DNA from: JBBIRG01 sp964410965
GTDB taxonomy: Bacteria > CLD3 > SB21 > JBBIRG01
NCBI GenBank assembly: GCA_964410965.1
Contig: CAYPIY010000001.1
Location: 496,001-560,000, forward strand
Direction: 5' to 3'
Length of the DNA stretch: 64,000 nucleotides
Shown here: positions 16,762-26,634 of the stretch, piece by piece
Layout of the letters: every line of letters begins with the position of its first letter
Position numbering within the stretch: position 1 is the stretch's first letter
The notes under the pieces: model-generated
Databases searched by the model: none
What the model was told of the DNA's origin: nothing
Seen by the model: only the letters and a program-made list of their open reading frames with translations
Program-made: the position numbers and the translations under genes

Positions 16762-17919
16762 ATGAAAAGCAGGTATGACATTGTGATCATCGGGGGCGGA
16801 TGCATCGGGACCTCTGTAGCCGCGTATTTGGGAGAATCGGGCTGTTGTGACGTTTTGGTGCTGGAAAAAGAAAAAATGCTCGGGACCGGAGCGACGGCCA
16901 AATGCGCCGGCGGAGTCAGGGCCCAGTTTACCACTCCTGTAAATATCATGATGAGTCATTACAGCATTCAGCAGTTCGCTTTGCTCGAAAAAGAAACCGG
17001 CATTCAGTATGTTCCCTGCGGATACCTGTTTGTCCTGAGGTCAGAGGAACAAAAACAGAGATTCCTTAAGAACATGGAATTCCAGAAGTCGTTCGGCCCT
17101 GATGTGCGTTTCGTCAGCCCGGAAGAAATTGCTGCCCTTTCCCCGAATTACAGCCTGCAGGGCGTTACGGGCGGGACTTTTGGCCCGAACGAAGGGCTGA
17201 TCGATCCGTCCATGACAGTGGACACTTTTTTTAAAAGGGCAAGGAAGCATCAGATCGAATTCGAGACCGACACCCCATGCACGGGACTGAAAACCGCCGG
17301 AAAGTCGATCACACATGTCGTCACACCCAAAGGTGAAATCGCCTGCGACACGGTGATCAACTGCACAGGCCCGCAATCCAAGCTGATCGGAGATATGATC
17401 GGTCTGCAGATCCCCATCGAACCGGTACGCCGAATCCTGACCACCACCGGCGAACTGAAGTTCGTCACAAAAAAATTCCCCATGACCGTAGACGTTACGA
17501 CCGGCGTATATATGCATCCGGAGGGTAACGGGCTGCTGATCGGGTACGCCAATCCGGACGAACCGCCCGGATTCGACGAAACCATCAGCGAGGAAATCCT
17601 TGACCGCATGCTGACCATGGCTCTTGAACTGATGCCCTGCCTCGAGGATGCCGAAATCAAAATGAAATACCCCGGAACATGGGGCGGTTTATACGAAACA
17701 ACGCCTGATCATCACAGCATTATCGGTTACGTTCCCGGGTGGAAAAACCTCTTCATCGCCGGCGGTTTCAGCGGGCACGGGCTGATGCATGCCCCGGCCG
17801 CAGGACTTGCGGCATCGGAACTCATCATTCACGGCCGTTGCGATTCGTTCGACCTGAAACCCCTGCGTTTCTCCCGTTTTGCGGAGGGCGATCTTACGGA
17901 GGAAGTCAACGTAATATAA
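16762..17919 (+). CDS. FAD-dependent oxidoreductase (DAO / sarcosine oxidase beta-like)
   Basis: The dinucleotide-binding motif IIGGGCIGTS lies at the very N-terminus, followed by GTGATAKCAGGVRAQ and the C-terminal GGFSGHGLMHAPAAG loop of the D-amino-acid-oxidase/sarcosine-oxidase-beta family. Such flavoproteins oxidise secondary or tertiary amines (glycine derivatives, proline, D-amino acids), and the substrate is not evident here. The 385-residue length fits a single-subunit or beta-subunit enzyme. The frame is open 29 codons upstream, but the ATG at 16762 has AAAGGGA in front and leaves the FAD motif at the usual position. No partner alpha, gamma or delta subunit genes are adjacent. Confidence 0.88.
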   Translation: MKSRYDIVIIGGGCIGTSVAAYLGESGCCDVLVLEKEKMLGTGATAKCAGGVRAQFTTPVNIMMSHYSIQQFALLEKETGIQYVPCGYLFVLRSEEQKQRFLKNMEFQKSFGPDVRFVSPEEIAALSPNYSLQGVTGGTFGPNEGLIDPSMTVDTFFKRARKHQIEFETDTPCTGLKTAGKSITHVVTPKGEIACDTVINCTGPQSKLIGDMIGLQIPIEPVRRILTTTGELKFVTKKFPMTVDVTTGVYMHPEGNGLLIGYANPDEPPGFDETISEEILDRMLTMALELMPCLEDAEIKMKYPGTWGGLYETTPDHHSIIGYVPGWKNLFIAGGFSGHGLMHAPAAGLAASELIIHGRCDSFDLKPLRFSRFAEGDLTEEVNVI

Positions 17920-18062
17920 TTCTGTATCCGCAATGTCCGCACTAGAATAGATTCAGGCTTCCGGAGTCAAATCATAACGACTCGGGGTTCATCCCTTTTC
18001 CCGAACACTTTGATTAGTCAGCAAAATGGCCGCTTGCACTTTCCGGAAAATTCAGGCTTTAT

Positions 18063-19019
18063 TCATTCCGGATGATGACAGCGGTTGATTTCAACCGTAA
18101 CATGGGTGAGTTCGCTGATATGTCCCAGTCTTTCCTTATAATGCTCCGTCGACTGATTTCCACCTGAAACAACTGAAACGATGCATGCATACTTCCGGTC
18201 TGCGACTTTCCACAGATGAAGATCGCTGATGGTCGTATCCCCGTCGGATTCAAGTTCCTTGCGGATATCTCCCGACAGGCTGCCTTCGCTTTCATGGTCC
18301 AGAAGAATAGCCGATGTTTCCTTCAGCAGCGTGTAAGACCAGCGGAGAATCAGCAGGGTTGCCGCCAGGCCCATCAGGGGGTCAAGATAATTCCATGAAA
18401 AAAACTTCGCGGCGAAAAGAGCAATGATGGCCAGCACCGATGTCATAGCGTCCGCAAGGATATGCAGGTAAGCGGATTTCAGATTCAGGTCGCCGTCTTC
18501 TCTTGCCGCATGATGATGATCGTGAGACCCTGTTTCGTGTGTATGAGTATGCGTCGTTGGCCGGTTAATGAGAATAAAAGCGCTGAGAATATTCACAACC
18601 AACCCTATGCAAGCGACCAGCAGGGCCTGGTCGTATAAGATCGGAAGCGGACGGATGAGACGTTCCACTGAAGCATACGCCATAATCAAGCCGACAATTC
18701 CGAGCACAACGGCGCTGGAATAGGCTCCCAGGATTTCGATCTTCCATGTTCCGAACGTGAACCTTCTGTCCTGCGCATACCGTCTTGAGAACCGGTATGC
18801 AAAAAATGATATTCCGAGCGCGAACGCGTGGGTTCCCATATGCCAGCCGTCAGCGAAAAGCGCCATCGAGTGGGTCAGCCAGCCGACCACAATCTCTGCA
18901 ACCATCGTCACCATCGTCAGAATGACAACGATCAGAGTACGTTTCTCAATATCCTTTTTGTCAGTGTTAAATGTGTGCTGATGTTGCCAACGCCCAATGT
19001 GGCTTTGATGCATGCTCAT
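18063..19019 (-). CDS. dmeF: Cation diffusion facilitator, DmeF-type cobalt/nickel exporter
   Basis: This is a CDF-family divalent-metal/proton antiporter of the inner membrane with six predicted membrane segments. The metal site is visible as ALFADGWHMGTHA in TM2 and HILADAMTS in TM5. The N-terminus (HQSHIGRWQHQHTF) and the GWHMGTHAFAL signature are characteristic of the DmeF branch, linked experimentally to Co2+/Ni2+ resistance in other bacteria. A His-rich loop (THTHTHETGSHDHHHAA) lies between TM4 and TM5, and a cytoplasmic C-terminal domain ends CHHPE. The start may be the second Met (MHQSH), two codons in. It stands alone; no dmeR regulator is next to it. Confidence 0.9.
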   Translation of the reverse strand: MSMHQSHIGRWQHQHTFNTDKKDIEKRTLIVVILTMVTMVAEIVVGWLTHSMALFADGWHMGTHAFALGISFFAYRFSRRYAQDRRFTFGTWKIEILGAYSSAVVLGIVGLIMAYASVERLIRPLPILYDQALLVACIGLVVNILSAFILINRPTTHTHTHETGSHDHHHAAREDGDLNLKSAYLHILADAMTSVLAIIALFAAKFFSWNYLDPLMGLAATLLILRWSYTLLKETSAILLDHESEGSLSGDIRKELESDGDTTISDLHLWKVADRKYACIVSVVSGGNQSTEHYKERLGHISELTHVTVEINRCHHPE

Positions 19020-19076
19020 CCTTTACTGGTACTCATCCGGCACAGCAACTTTTCCGGGAAAATATTGTCATCTGTC

Positions 19077-19658
19077 TTACTGTTCAAAATCAAGGTTGAC
19101 AGGCTGGTTTCTGCGACTTTCGGTTAACGGCACATCCAGAGAGACTTCCTCGAAATTCATGTTATCCACCCACACTTCGGGGCATTCACCGGATGCAATC
19201 GCGTTAACACTGCTGACCACCATACCGAGCGCGATCAGTTTAGCCGCTTGCGGGATATCGATCACGATCTCGTCCCGGGTCCAGTTCAGTGTCCCGAAAA
19301 TCGACCGGTTGTATCCGCGCGTATCGCCGCTGATTTCATCTGAACTCATCACAACATACAGGAAAACGCAGGCATAACCCTGTAAGTCCTTGGATTTAAA
19401 ATATCCGCTCAGCCGGACTCTCTTGCCCAAATATTGGCCCGCATTGATAAATTGTCCGAGCCATCCGAATCTGTAATTGGACGTATCTGCGGAAGGGAAG
19501 AAATGAACGCTGGTTTTACCTGAATAAGATATGTGCTTATTCAGGGTAATGTCAAAACCTTTCCCCTGCCGTTTCCACCCCTGCGGTACCTGGCCCACAG
19601 ATTGAACGATAGGAATCAGCAGCATAAGGGCCGATATTGTTACGATTCTGATGATCAT
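19077..19658 (-). CDS. Secreted protein of unknown function, carbohydrate-binding-like
   Basis: The 193-residue product has a signal peptide (MIIRIVTISALMLLIPIVQSVGQ) and a mature domain with the pattern of a beta-sandwich of the CBM/galactose-binding type: GFDITLNKHISYSGKTS, RVRLSGYFKSKDL and VWVDNMNFEE near the end. Similar domains are often attached to regulators or glycan-active enzymes. Here the domain stands alone. AAAGGAG sits 9 bases before the ATG. It lies directly downstream of the metal exporter on the same strand and 60 bases upstream of the stop of the propeller kinase, but no functional link is visible. I do not recognise a specific family. Confidence 0.65.
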   Translation of the reverse strand: MIIRIVTISALMLLIPIVQSVGQVPQGWKRQGKGFDITLNKHISYSGKTSVHFFPSADTSNYRFGWLGQFINAGQYLGKRVRLSGYFKSKDLQGYACVFLYVVMSSDEISGDTRGYNRSIFGTLNWTRDEIVIDIPQAAKLIALGMVVSSVNAIASGECPEVWVDNMNFEEVSLDVPLTESRRNQPVNLDFEQ

Positions 19659-19721
19659 AATGCTTCACTCCTTTAAGTGAAATCACAACTACTTAACAAA
19701 ACGTACACTTTTTCAGCAATT

Positions 19722-22700
19722 TTAACAAGGTATTTCTATCATGATCCGCGTACCTCCGGACTCCGCCGGAAAGACTTCGATCTTGCCCTTATGCTTCTGA
19801 ATGATACCGTAACTGATCGAAAGCCCAAGTCCCATGCCGCTTCCCACTGATTTCGTCGTGAAAAACGGATCGAATATCCTTTCCCTGATGTTTTCGGGTA
19901 TGCCGATGCCATCGTCGCTGATTTCAATCTGTGCGTTTCTTCCGTTTTCATGACCTGCAATCAGTCCTGTCTGGATCCGGATATTCCCTTGTTCTCTGTT
20001 CTCCGCCTGATTGCGTTCGATAATAGCCTCCGCTGCGTTGATCAGCAGGTTCATGAACACCTGGTTTAGCTGTCCCGGATAGAAATAAAAAGGAGGAATT
20101 TCCCCGTAATTTTTTTCCACGCATACCTGTCGCTGGTAATTCGGAAGGAACAACGTCAGCGTGCTTTCCAGGTTTTCATGAAGGTCGGCGAACTTATACT
20201 CCGCTTCGTCAAGGCGTGAAAAACTCCTCAGATTGGTAATGATCTGCTTGATGCGGTCCACAGCTCCGGAACAGCTTTTCAAGACCGCCTCCGAGTCATC
20301 CAGAATCTTTCTTGTTTCAATGCCCGAACCGGACCCATCGATGCATTTCTGAATGTCGTTCAGGTACAGAGACAGCAGAGGAAGATAGCCGTTGATGACT
20401 GTGATCGGGTTGTTGATTTCATGCGCCATTCCGGCAACAAGCTGCCCGAGGGAAGACATTTTCGCGGTCTGAACCAGCTGCATTTGCGTAGTTTTCAGGT
20501 TTTCCAGCGCCTCCTGCAGTTCGGATTTCTGGGATTCCACAATCCGCGTTTTCATCCGGACCAGATCCTCAAGTTCCTTTTGTCTTCTGGTAAACTGTTG
20601 TTCCCTGAAACGGTACACTCCCAGTGCCGAGCCCGTGATAACCAGCCCGCATAAAATATAAAACAGGACCGTCTGATAGAAAAAGGGCTCAAGGTAAAAT
20701 CTGAATTCCGCGTTTTCCGTGTTCCAGATTCCGCTGTTGTTGCAGGCTGTTACCCTGAATGTATAGTGACCGGAAGGAATATTCGTGTAATAAGCTGTCC
20801 GCCGGGTACCTGCGTCGATCCATTCATGGTCGAATCCATCCAGCCGGTACCGGAATTTAACTTTTTCCGGAGCGAGATAACTCAGTCCTGTGTAATGAAA
20901 TTCATATCGGTTGGAACCCGGCGCGAACAGGATTTCATTCATGTTGTCATAATGAACGGGTTTTCCGTCCACCAGCGCATATTCGATAAGCACAGGCGGA
21001 GGATAGATGTTTTCGATAATCCTGTCCGGATCCACCACAGCGGCTCCCTGAATGGTCGGGAACCAGAGCCTTCCGTCGGCAGATCTGAAACCAGAGGGCT
21101 GGCCGGTGTTGCATTCGGCGCTTTTCAGTCCTTCGGCCTCGCCAAACACGGAACAGGTAATCGCTGATATTTTACCGTCTGCAGCGTCATGAAGGTCTTT
21201 AATGCCCGAACGGAAAACCCCGTTGTTCGAGCTCATCCAGAGATTCTGCCGGTCGTCCATCAGTATCGAGAAAACCCCGTCATCGTACAATCCTTTCGCG
21301 GTGGTAACCGCGGCGATACGGCCGTCTTTCATCCGGTTCAGGCCTCCGCCCCAGGTCCCGATCCACAAGTAACCACCGGGATCCTCAAAAAGGCATAAAA
21401 CGACATTGCTCGTCAGGCCCTGATCGGTATTCCAGGTCCGGAAAACCCCTTGGCGGTACCTGTGAATTCCTCCGTTCGTCCCGACCCAAAGGGAACTGTC
21501 TGAACCCAGAAGCATCGTACGGACGATATTGCTTGGTAACTGGTTTGATGTATTGAACACGGAGATGATCCGTCCGTTCTGTGTTTGCACAAGACCGCTT
21601 TGCGTGCCGATCCATAAGTGCCCGTCAAAATCCTCGGCCAGGCATCGGACGGTATTTGAACTGGCAGCAGCGATGCCGGGAAAGTTTTGGAAAATACCGC
21701 CGGAAAAACGGTTCAGACCCTGGACGCGCGTACCGAACCACATATCCCCTTTCCTGTCCCGGAAGATCGCCGTAACCACGTTATGGGAAAGCCCGTCCCG
21801 GGTTGTATAAGTAGTGATATTCTGATTCCGCATACGGGCGATGCCCCCGCCGTCGGTCCCGAACCACATATCCCCGTCCGGATCCTCGTAAACGGACCAG
21901 ATCATGTCATGAGGCAAACCGTTCCGAGTTGTGTAGGAAAAGAAACTGCAGTCGCTGATCCGCCCCAGTCCGCCCCCGCCGGTACCGATCCAGACGCTTC
22001 CTTCACGGTCCTCGCAAACAGACATGATGACATTCAGCGGAAGCCCGTCTTTCTGCGTCAGCGTTTCTGTCTGGTCTCTGCCTAACCTGTAAACGCCATG
22101 CGCGTCCGTACCGATCCAAAGTGATCCGTGCCTGTCCATAAAAACCGTGGTGATCAGGGCGCTGGGGTTCACAGCCGGCTCCCGGATAAAAGTTCCCTTT
22201 TGATATCGGTTCAGACCTCCGCCCCAGGTACCGATCCATAACTGCCCGGATGAATCCGACAATACGGAACGAATCGTATTATGGGATAAACCGTCCCTGT
22301 CGCTGAATTGCCTGAAAGTTTTTCCGTTGTAACTGCAGAGACCGCCACCATCGGTTCCGATCCAGATCATGCCCCCCGGAGCGCCGCACAGTGATAAAAC
22401 CTGGTTGCTGGATAATCCGTCTGAAACGGTATATTGCCTGAATTTTCCATTTTCGAACCGGAATAATCCGCTTCCGTCGGTACCGATCCATAAGGCAGTC
22501 CCGTCCGCAAGGATCGCGCGGACCGCATCGTCTGTAAATCCATCCTGGTTCCCGAAAAACGTGAATATCCCCTGATCCATTCTGACCAGTCCTCCCCACG
22601 TGCCGATCCAGAGAACTCCGGTCGGATCTTCCGCCATTGTCGCGATAAAATTGTTTTTAATCGCTTCCGTGTTCTTTTTATCATACAAAGTGAAAGCAAC

Positions 22701-22934
22701 ACCGTCGAAACGGACCAGGCCTTCCTGCGTGCCGATCCAAAGGTAACCGTCCCGCGTCTGCAGGACTGCATTGGCCGAGTTCTGCGGAAGGCCGTCCTTT
22801 TTATCCCAGAATTTCAGCATATACTGGGACAAGGCCTTTCGCGGATCAACGCTCCATGCCCGATGCGGAGTGCAGATCCCGATGATCAGGTAAAGGGAAA
22901 GGAATGTATGAAGTAACAAAAAACTCTTTTTCAT
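19722..22934 (-). CDS. Two-component regulator propeller histidine kinase (first of two)
   Basis: This is a giant sensor of about 1,070 residues. A signal peptide (residues 1 to about 30) leads into a long run of propeller repeats, each carrying a variant of LWIGTWGGGLNR, at roughly 40-610, as in the sensor half of Bacteroides hybrid two-component systems. Next come a Y_Y_Y beta domain (about 690-755, KFRYRLDGFDHEW), one membrane segment (about 760-785), a coiled linker (QKELEDLVRMKTRIVESQ), a HisKA with AGMAHEINNP (His in the H-box) and a HATPase with DDGIGIPENI and GMGLGLS. Unlike HTCS proteins it has no receiver or AraC output, so a separate response regulator is expected. The next ATG upstream (22949) is an alternative start. 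The periplasmic propeller probably reads an extracellular glycan or peptide cue; this is inferred from the family. Confidence 0.92.
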   Translation of the reverse strand: MKKSFLLLHTFLSLYLIIGICTPHRAWSVDPRKALSQYMLKFWDKKDGLPQNSANAVLQTRDGYLWIGTQEGLVRFDGVAFTLYDKKNTEAIKNNFIATMAEDPTGVLWIGTWGGLVRMDQGIFTFFGNQDGFTDDAVRAILADGTALWIGTDGSGLFRFENGKFRQYTVSDGLSSNQVLSLCGAPGGMIWIGTDGGGLCSYNGKTFRQFSDRDGLSHNTIRSVLSDSSGQLWIGTWGGGLNRYQKGTFIREPAVNPSALITTVFMDRHGSLWIGTDAHGVYRLGRDQTETLTQKDGLPLNVIMSVCEDREGSVWIGTGGGGLGRISDCSFFSYTTRNGLPHDMIWSVYEDPDGDMWFGTDGGGIARMRNQNITTYTTRDGLSHNVVTAIFRDRKGDMWFGTRVQGLNRFSGGIFQNFPGIAAASSNTVRCLAEDFDGHLWIGTQSGLVQTQNGRIISVFNTSNQLPSNIVRTMLLGSDSSLWVGTNGGIHRYRQGVFRTWNTDQGLTSNVVLCLFEDPGGYLWIGTWGGGLNRMKDGRIAAVTTAKGLYDDGVFSILMDDRQNLWMSSNNGVFRSGIKDLHDAADGKISAITCSVFGEAEGLKSAECNTGQPSGFRSADGRLWFPTIQGAAVVDPDRIIENIYPPPVLIEYALVDGKPVHYDNMNEILFAPGSNRYEFHYTGLSYLAPEKVKFRYRLDGFDHEWIDAGTRRTAYYTNIPSGHYTFRVTACNNSGIWNTENAEFRFYLEPFFYQTVLFYILCGLVITGSALGVYRFREQQFTRRQKELEDLVRMKTRIVESQKSELQEALENLKTTQMQLVQTAKMSSLGQLVAGMAHEINNPITVINGYLPLLSLYLNDIQKCIDGSGSGIETRKILDDSEAVLKSCSGAVDRIKQIITNLRSFSRLDEAEYKFADLHENLESTLTLFLPNYQRQVCVEKNYGEIPPFYFYPGQLNQVFMNLLINAAEAIIERNQAENREQGNIRIQTGLIAGHENGRNAQIEISDDGIGIPENIRERIFDPFFTTKSVGSGMGLGLSISYGIIQKHKGKIEVFPAESGGTRIMIEIPC

Positions 22935-23145
22935 GATTTCATATTTCAAGTCTTTTACCTGTTATTTGAAAGTATCGAAAAAGCCGCGTAAAAACAAGAA
23001 AAGGTTTGCGAATAAGTAAGTTTATATTAATGATAATTTCAAAAACTTGAATTTATTCATGGCCGAAGCCCGAGAATGATATGAACTATTTCAGGATAAA
23101 AAATTCAGCGTTCAGTAATGAATATCGCCTAGCTGACCGGAAAAA

Positions 23146-26100
23146 TCATGATTTCGATTCAACAACCGGCAGAGAAAAACTGAATGTTGATCCTTCCCCG
23201 TAACGGCTTTCGACCCAAACTTCTCCCCCGTGCAGTTCCACGATTTTCTTTACGATCGCCAATCCGAGACCGGTGCTGGATTCGCCGCCGGTCGGCCGGG
23301 CGCTGAGTTTTTTGAAACTGTTGAATATTTCCTGAAGGTCGCGTTCGTTCAGTCCCTGCCCGTTATCCTGCACGCGGGTCACCACAGAATCCGGCCCGGA
23401 CTCGCAAAAAACCCTTACCTCGCCGCCCGGATACGTGAATTTCAGGGCGTTGCTTAATAAATTGTCCATCACTTCTGTGATGCGGGTTCGGTCAACGATG
23501 ATCAGAGGAAGGTCATTGCGGCTGCTGATCTCCAGGTGAATTTTTTTCTGCGCCGCGTGGCGGCGGTGACGCAGCTCACACTCCGTTAAGATGTCCGCCA
23601 TATTCTCCTGGTGCAGTTCAAGGTTTACTTTTCCTGATTCAATGGCCGTGATATCGAGAAGAGCGTTAACCAGGTTGCGTGACTGCTCTGCCGCAGCCAG
23701 AATGCTTTTCAGGTCCTGTTTCGTTTCATCCGGCTTTATGTTTCTGCTCTGCAGGTCGCGAAGGATCACCTGTGTGAAATTAATGATGGCACCCAGCGGA
23801 TTCCGGATATCATGCGCGGCGATGCCGAGAAACTCATTTTTCTTCTCATTAAGCTTCAGCAGTTCCGCATTGGCTTCCTGCAGACGGATAGTTTTTATCT
23901 TCAGGTCGTTCGTTCGTTCGGCCACGAGTATTTCAAGCTGCCGGTTACGATTCCGGATCATTTCCGTACGGATACGAAAGACAAGATAGGTTATCCCTAT
24001 CACGAAAAGTACGAGCAATCCCCTGAACCACCACTGCTGCCACCACGGCGGGATGATGACGACCGACATCGCAATGCCCTGATCGTTCCAGACTCCGTCG
24101 CTGTTGGAACCTTTGACCCGGAAAACATATTCCCCTCCGTCCAAGTTGGTGTATCCGGCAAACCTCCGTGTCCCGGCATCAACCCATTCCTTGTCGAATC
24201 CCTCCATTTTATATGCGTACCGGTTCCGGGCTGGATCCGTATAATCGAGAGCGGCGAATTCGACGGTAAAATAATTATCATCATATGATAATTCCAGCCT
24301 GCCCGTCAAACCTGAATTGAAGAGAGCGGATTCCGGCCGGTTGAATATCCTGAAACCTGTCCAAGCAAGCGGGGGAATATTCGGGTTATCACGGATGCTG
24401 TCCGGGAAAAAATAGTTGAGTCCGTTGATCCCGCCGAAGAACATCTCCCCCCGCGCTGTGATGCAGGCGGCACTCTGGTTAAATTCAAGGCTTTGCAGTC
24501 CGTCACTGACTGTAAAATGACGGATCATGTTCGCATAGGAGTGCAGGGGAGGAAGAGAGGCCAGCGAATCCGGATTAAATCTGGCCAGACCGTTATTGGA
24601 GCTGATCCATAAGAGTCCGGCCACATCTTCAAGGATCGCGTAGATCACGTTATTGGGCAGATGATGACGCTCATCAAAACGGACGCAGCGGCCGCTTTCC
24701 GGGTCAAGAAGATTGAGGCCGCGGTCTGAACCGATCCACATTCTGTTTTTCCGGTCCTGGTGAATACTGCGGATGATATTGCTGTTCAGGCTTTCCAAAT
24801 CGCCCGGACGGTGTTGGAAAACCCTGAAACGGCGGGACGCTTTATCCATACGGTTAAGTCCCCCACCGAACGTTCCGATCCACAGATTACCCGTATTGTC
24901 TTCAAACAAGGTACGGATCTGGTTGTGACTGATGCTTCCCGTATCGTTTTCATCATGCAGATAGCGTACGAATCTTTTGTTTTTTTCATCCCATTGGTTC
25001 AGTCCGTTATACGTCCCGATCCAGAGAACCCCGCTTTGCGCGTGCAAAAGGGCCGTAACGGCGTTGTTGCTGAGGCTGTGAACATCGTCTGCTCTGTAAA
25101 CAAACCGTATGCATCTTCCCGAAACCGGATCAAGCCGGTTCAGGCCTCCCTGCAGGGTTCCTATCCATAAAAGTCCCCGAGAATCAAACACCAGAGCGCG
25201 AACATTATCATCACTGATGGTGCCTGGTCTGGCAGGATCATTCCGGTAGTACGTCCACCGGTTTCTGTTACGGTCAAACTGATTCAGCCCCCCTCCGAGT
25301 GTACCGATCCACAATATTCCTTCACGGTCTTCAGCAACGCTCAGAACCATGTTGTGACTTAATCCGTAATCATATACCGGATGGCGGAGAATATGGTGAA
25401 ACTTATGTTTGTGGCGGTCCAGTTTGATCACTCCTTCCCCGTCTGTGCCAATCCACAATCTCCCTTGCCTGTCTTCAAAAATCCGCCTGATCCGGTCGTT
25501 GGGAGTGCCTGTATAAGGGAAACCGGACGTTGAGATATGAATGAACCTTCCGGTTTTCCGGTCAAACTGGTCAAGCCCCTGATTCGTTCCGATCCATAAG
25601 ACTTCGTACCGGTCTTCAAAGATCTGTCGGGTAGAATTATCAGTCAGGCTGCCCGGATCGCTCATTTTATGCTCGTAATGAGTCCATCTCTTTTCAGTTG
25701 GTTCATACAGGTACAGTCCTAATTCCGTACCAAACCAGATATTATGACGCCTGTCCTCAAAAATGGTCCAGATGTTATTATTGACCGTCCGTTCCTTGTT
25801 GTTCCATTGACTGATTCGGTCCAGTACTGTTGTTTTTTTCAGATCCGATATATCCAGCCGGAAAGCCTGACCATCATTCAGACCAATCCATAAAGAACCA
25901 TCGTGAACAACGCACAGAGATAATATGTTTTCTTTTACCAGATGTTTCGAATCAATGGGAACCCGGGAAAAAACATCGCGGCTGTTTTCGTAAACAGTCA
26001 ATCCGTTGGCCGTTCCGATCCAGATATTACCGCTGCTGTCTTCTGCCAGTGCACGAACGTAGTTGTCGCTCAGGCTCTTTTCATTATCCGGCATATGCGT

Positions 26101-26508
26101 ATAACATGTAAACCGGTTGTGGTTCACTTCAAAAAGCGCAAGCCCCTGGGCCGTTGCAATCCAGAATCTTCCCGAACGGTCGGTCATGCCGTCTGAGATA
26201 TAATTATTACAGATTGAAGATGAATCCGTAAGGCTGTTCCGGTAAACCGTAAACCGGTAACCGTCATATTTGTTGAGCCCGTCCTGTGTACCGAACCACA
26301 TGAAGCCGGGACTATCCTGCAGAATGCAGTTGACCGTGCTTTGGGAAAGCCCCTGTTCGATTGTGATATGATCCGCAGCTATCGGATTGGACTGGGACAT
26401 CATGCGGTTTCCGGTAAAACTGAAAACAACAAGAATGAAAAAAAAGATACGATAATGACTTTTCAGAGAATCGCTGATTGTCCGCCGGTATTCAGTTACA
26501 AGGAGCAT
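23146..26508 (-). CDS. Two-component regulator propeller histidine kinase (second of two)
   Basis: About 1,120 residues, with the same plan as its downstream neighbour. A signal/anchor (RIFFFILVVFSFTG) is followed by about 14 propeller repeats with WIGT cores. Then come a Y_Y_Y domain (RYAYKMEGFDKEWV), a membrane segment (WWFRGLLVLFVIGITYLVF), a HisKA with the H-box LGIAAHDIRNPLG and a HATPase ending QDNGQGLNERD and GLGLAIVKK. The H-box differs from the neighbour (AHDIRNP against AHEINNP). They are therefore diverged paralogues or separate acquisitions rather than a recent duplication. No receiver or DNA-binding domain is attached. The start is uncertain: ATG at 26508 has GGAA upstream, and 26538 is an alternative. 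Confidence 0.9.
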   Translation of the reverse strand: MLLVTEYRRTISDSLKSHYRIFFFILVVFSFTGNRMMSQSNPIAADHITIEQGLSQSTVNCILQDSPGFMWFGTQDGLNKYDGYRFTVYRNSLTDSSSICNNYISDGMTDRSGRFWIATAQGLALFEVNHNRFTCYTHMPDNEKSLSDNYVRALAEDSSGNIWIGTANGLTVYENSRDVFSRVPIDSKHLVKENILSLCVVHDGSLWIGLNDGQAFRLDISDLKKTTVLDRISQWNNKERTVNNNIWTIFEDRRHNIWFGTELGLYLYEPTEKRWTHYEHKMSDPGSLTDNSTRQIFEDRYEVLWIGTNQGLDQFDRKTGRFIHISTSGFPYTGTPNDRIRRIFEDRQGRLWIGTDGEGVIKLDRHKHKFHHILRHPVYDYGLSHNMVLSVAEDREGILWIGTLGGGLNQFDRNRNRWTYYRNDPARPGTISDDNVRALVFDSRGLLWIGTLQGGLNRLDPVSGRCIRFVYRADDVHSLSNNAVTALLHAQSGVLWIGTYNGLNQWDEKNKRFVRYLHDENDTGSISHNQIRTLFEDNTGNLWIGTFGGGLNRMDKASRRFRVFQHRPGDLESLNSNIIRSIHQDRKNRMWIGSDRGLNLLDPESGRCVRFDERHHLPNNVIYAILEDVAGLLWISSNNGLARFNPDSLASLPPLHSYANMIRHFTVSDGLQSLEFNQSAACITARGEMFFGGINGLNYFFPDSIRDNPNIPPLAWTGFRIFNRPESALFNSGLTGRLELSYDDNYFTVEFAALDYTDPARNRYAYKMEGFDKEWVDAGTRRFAGYTNLDGGEYVFRVKGSNSDGVWNDQGIAMSVVIIPPWWQQWWFRGLLVLFVIGITYLVFRIRTEMIRNRNRQLEILVAERTNDLKIKTIRLQEANAELLKLNEKKNEFLGIAAHDIRNPLGAIINFTQVILRDLQSRNIKPDETKQDLKSILAAAEQSRNLVNALLDITAIESGKVNLELHQENMADILTECELRHRRHAAQKKIHLEISSRNDLPLIIVDRTRITEVMDNLLSNALKFTYPGGEVRVFCESGPDSVVTRVQDNGQGLNERDLQEIFNSFKKLSARPTGGESSTGLGLAIVKKIVELHGGEVWVESRYGEGSTFSFSLPVVESKS

Positions 26509-26634
26509 CTGCAATTCCAGTTTGTTTCTCCATCCCATTCAGGAAATGTAATGATTTCCTTCCGAAATGTAAAATATTAATTTTTCATAATACATATGCA
26601 GTGAAAATATTAATCCGTAATCTATTCAGCCGGA

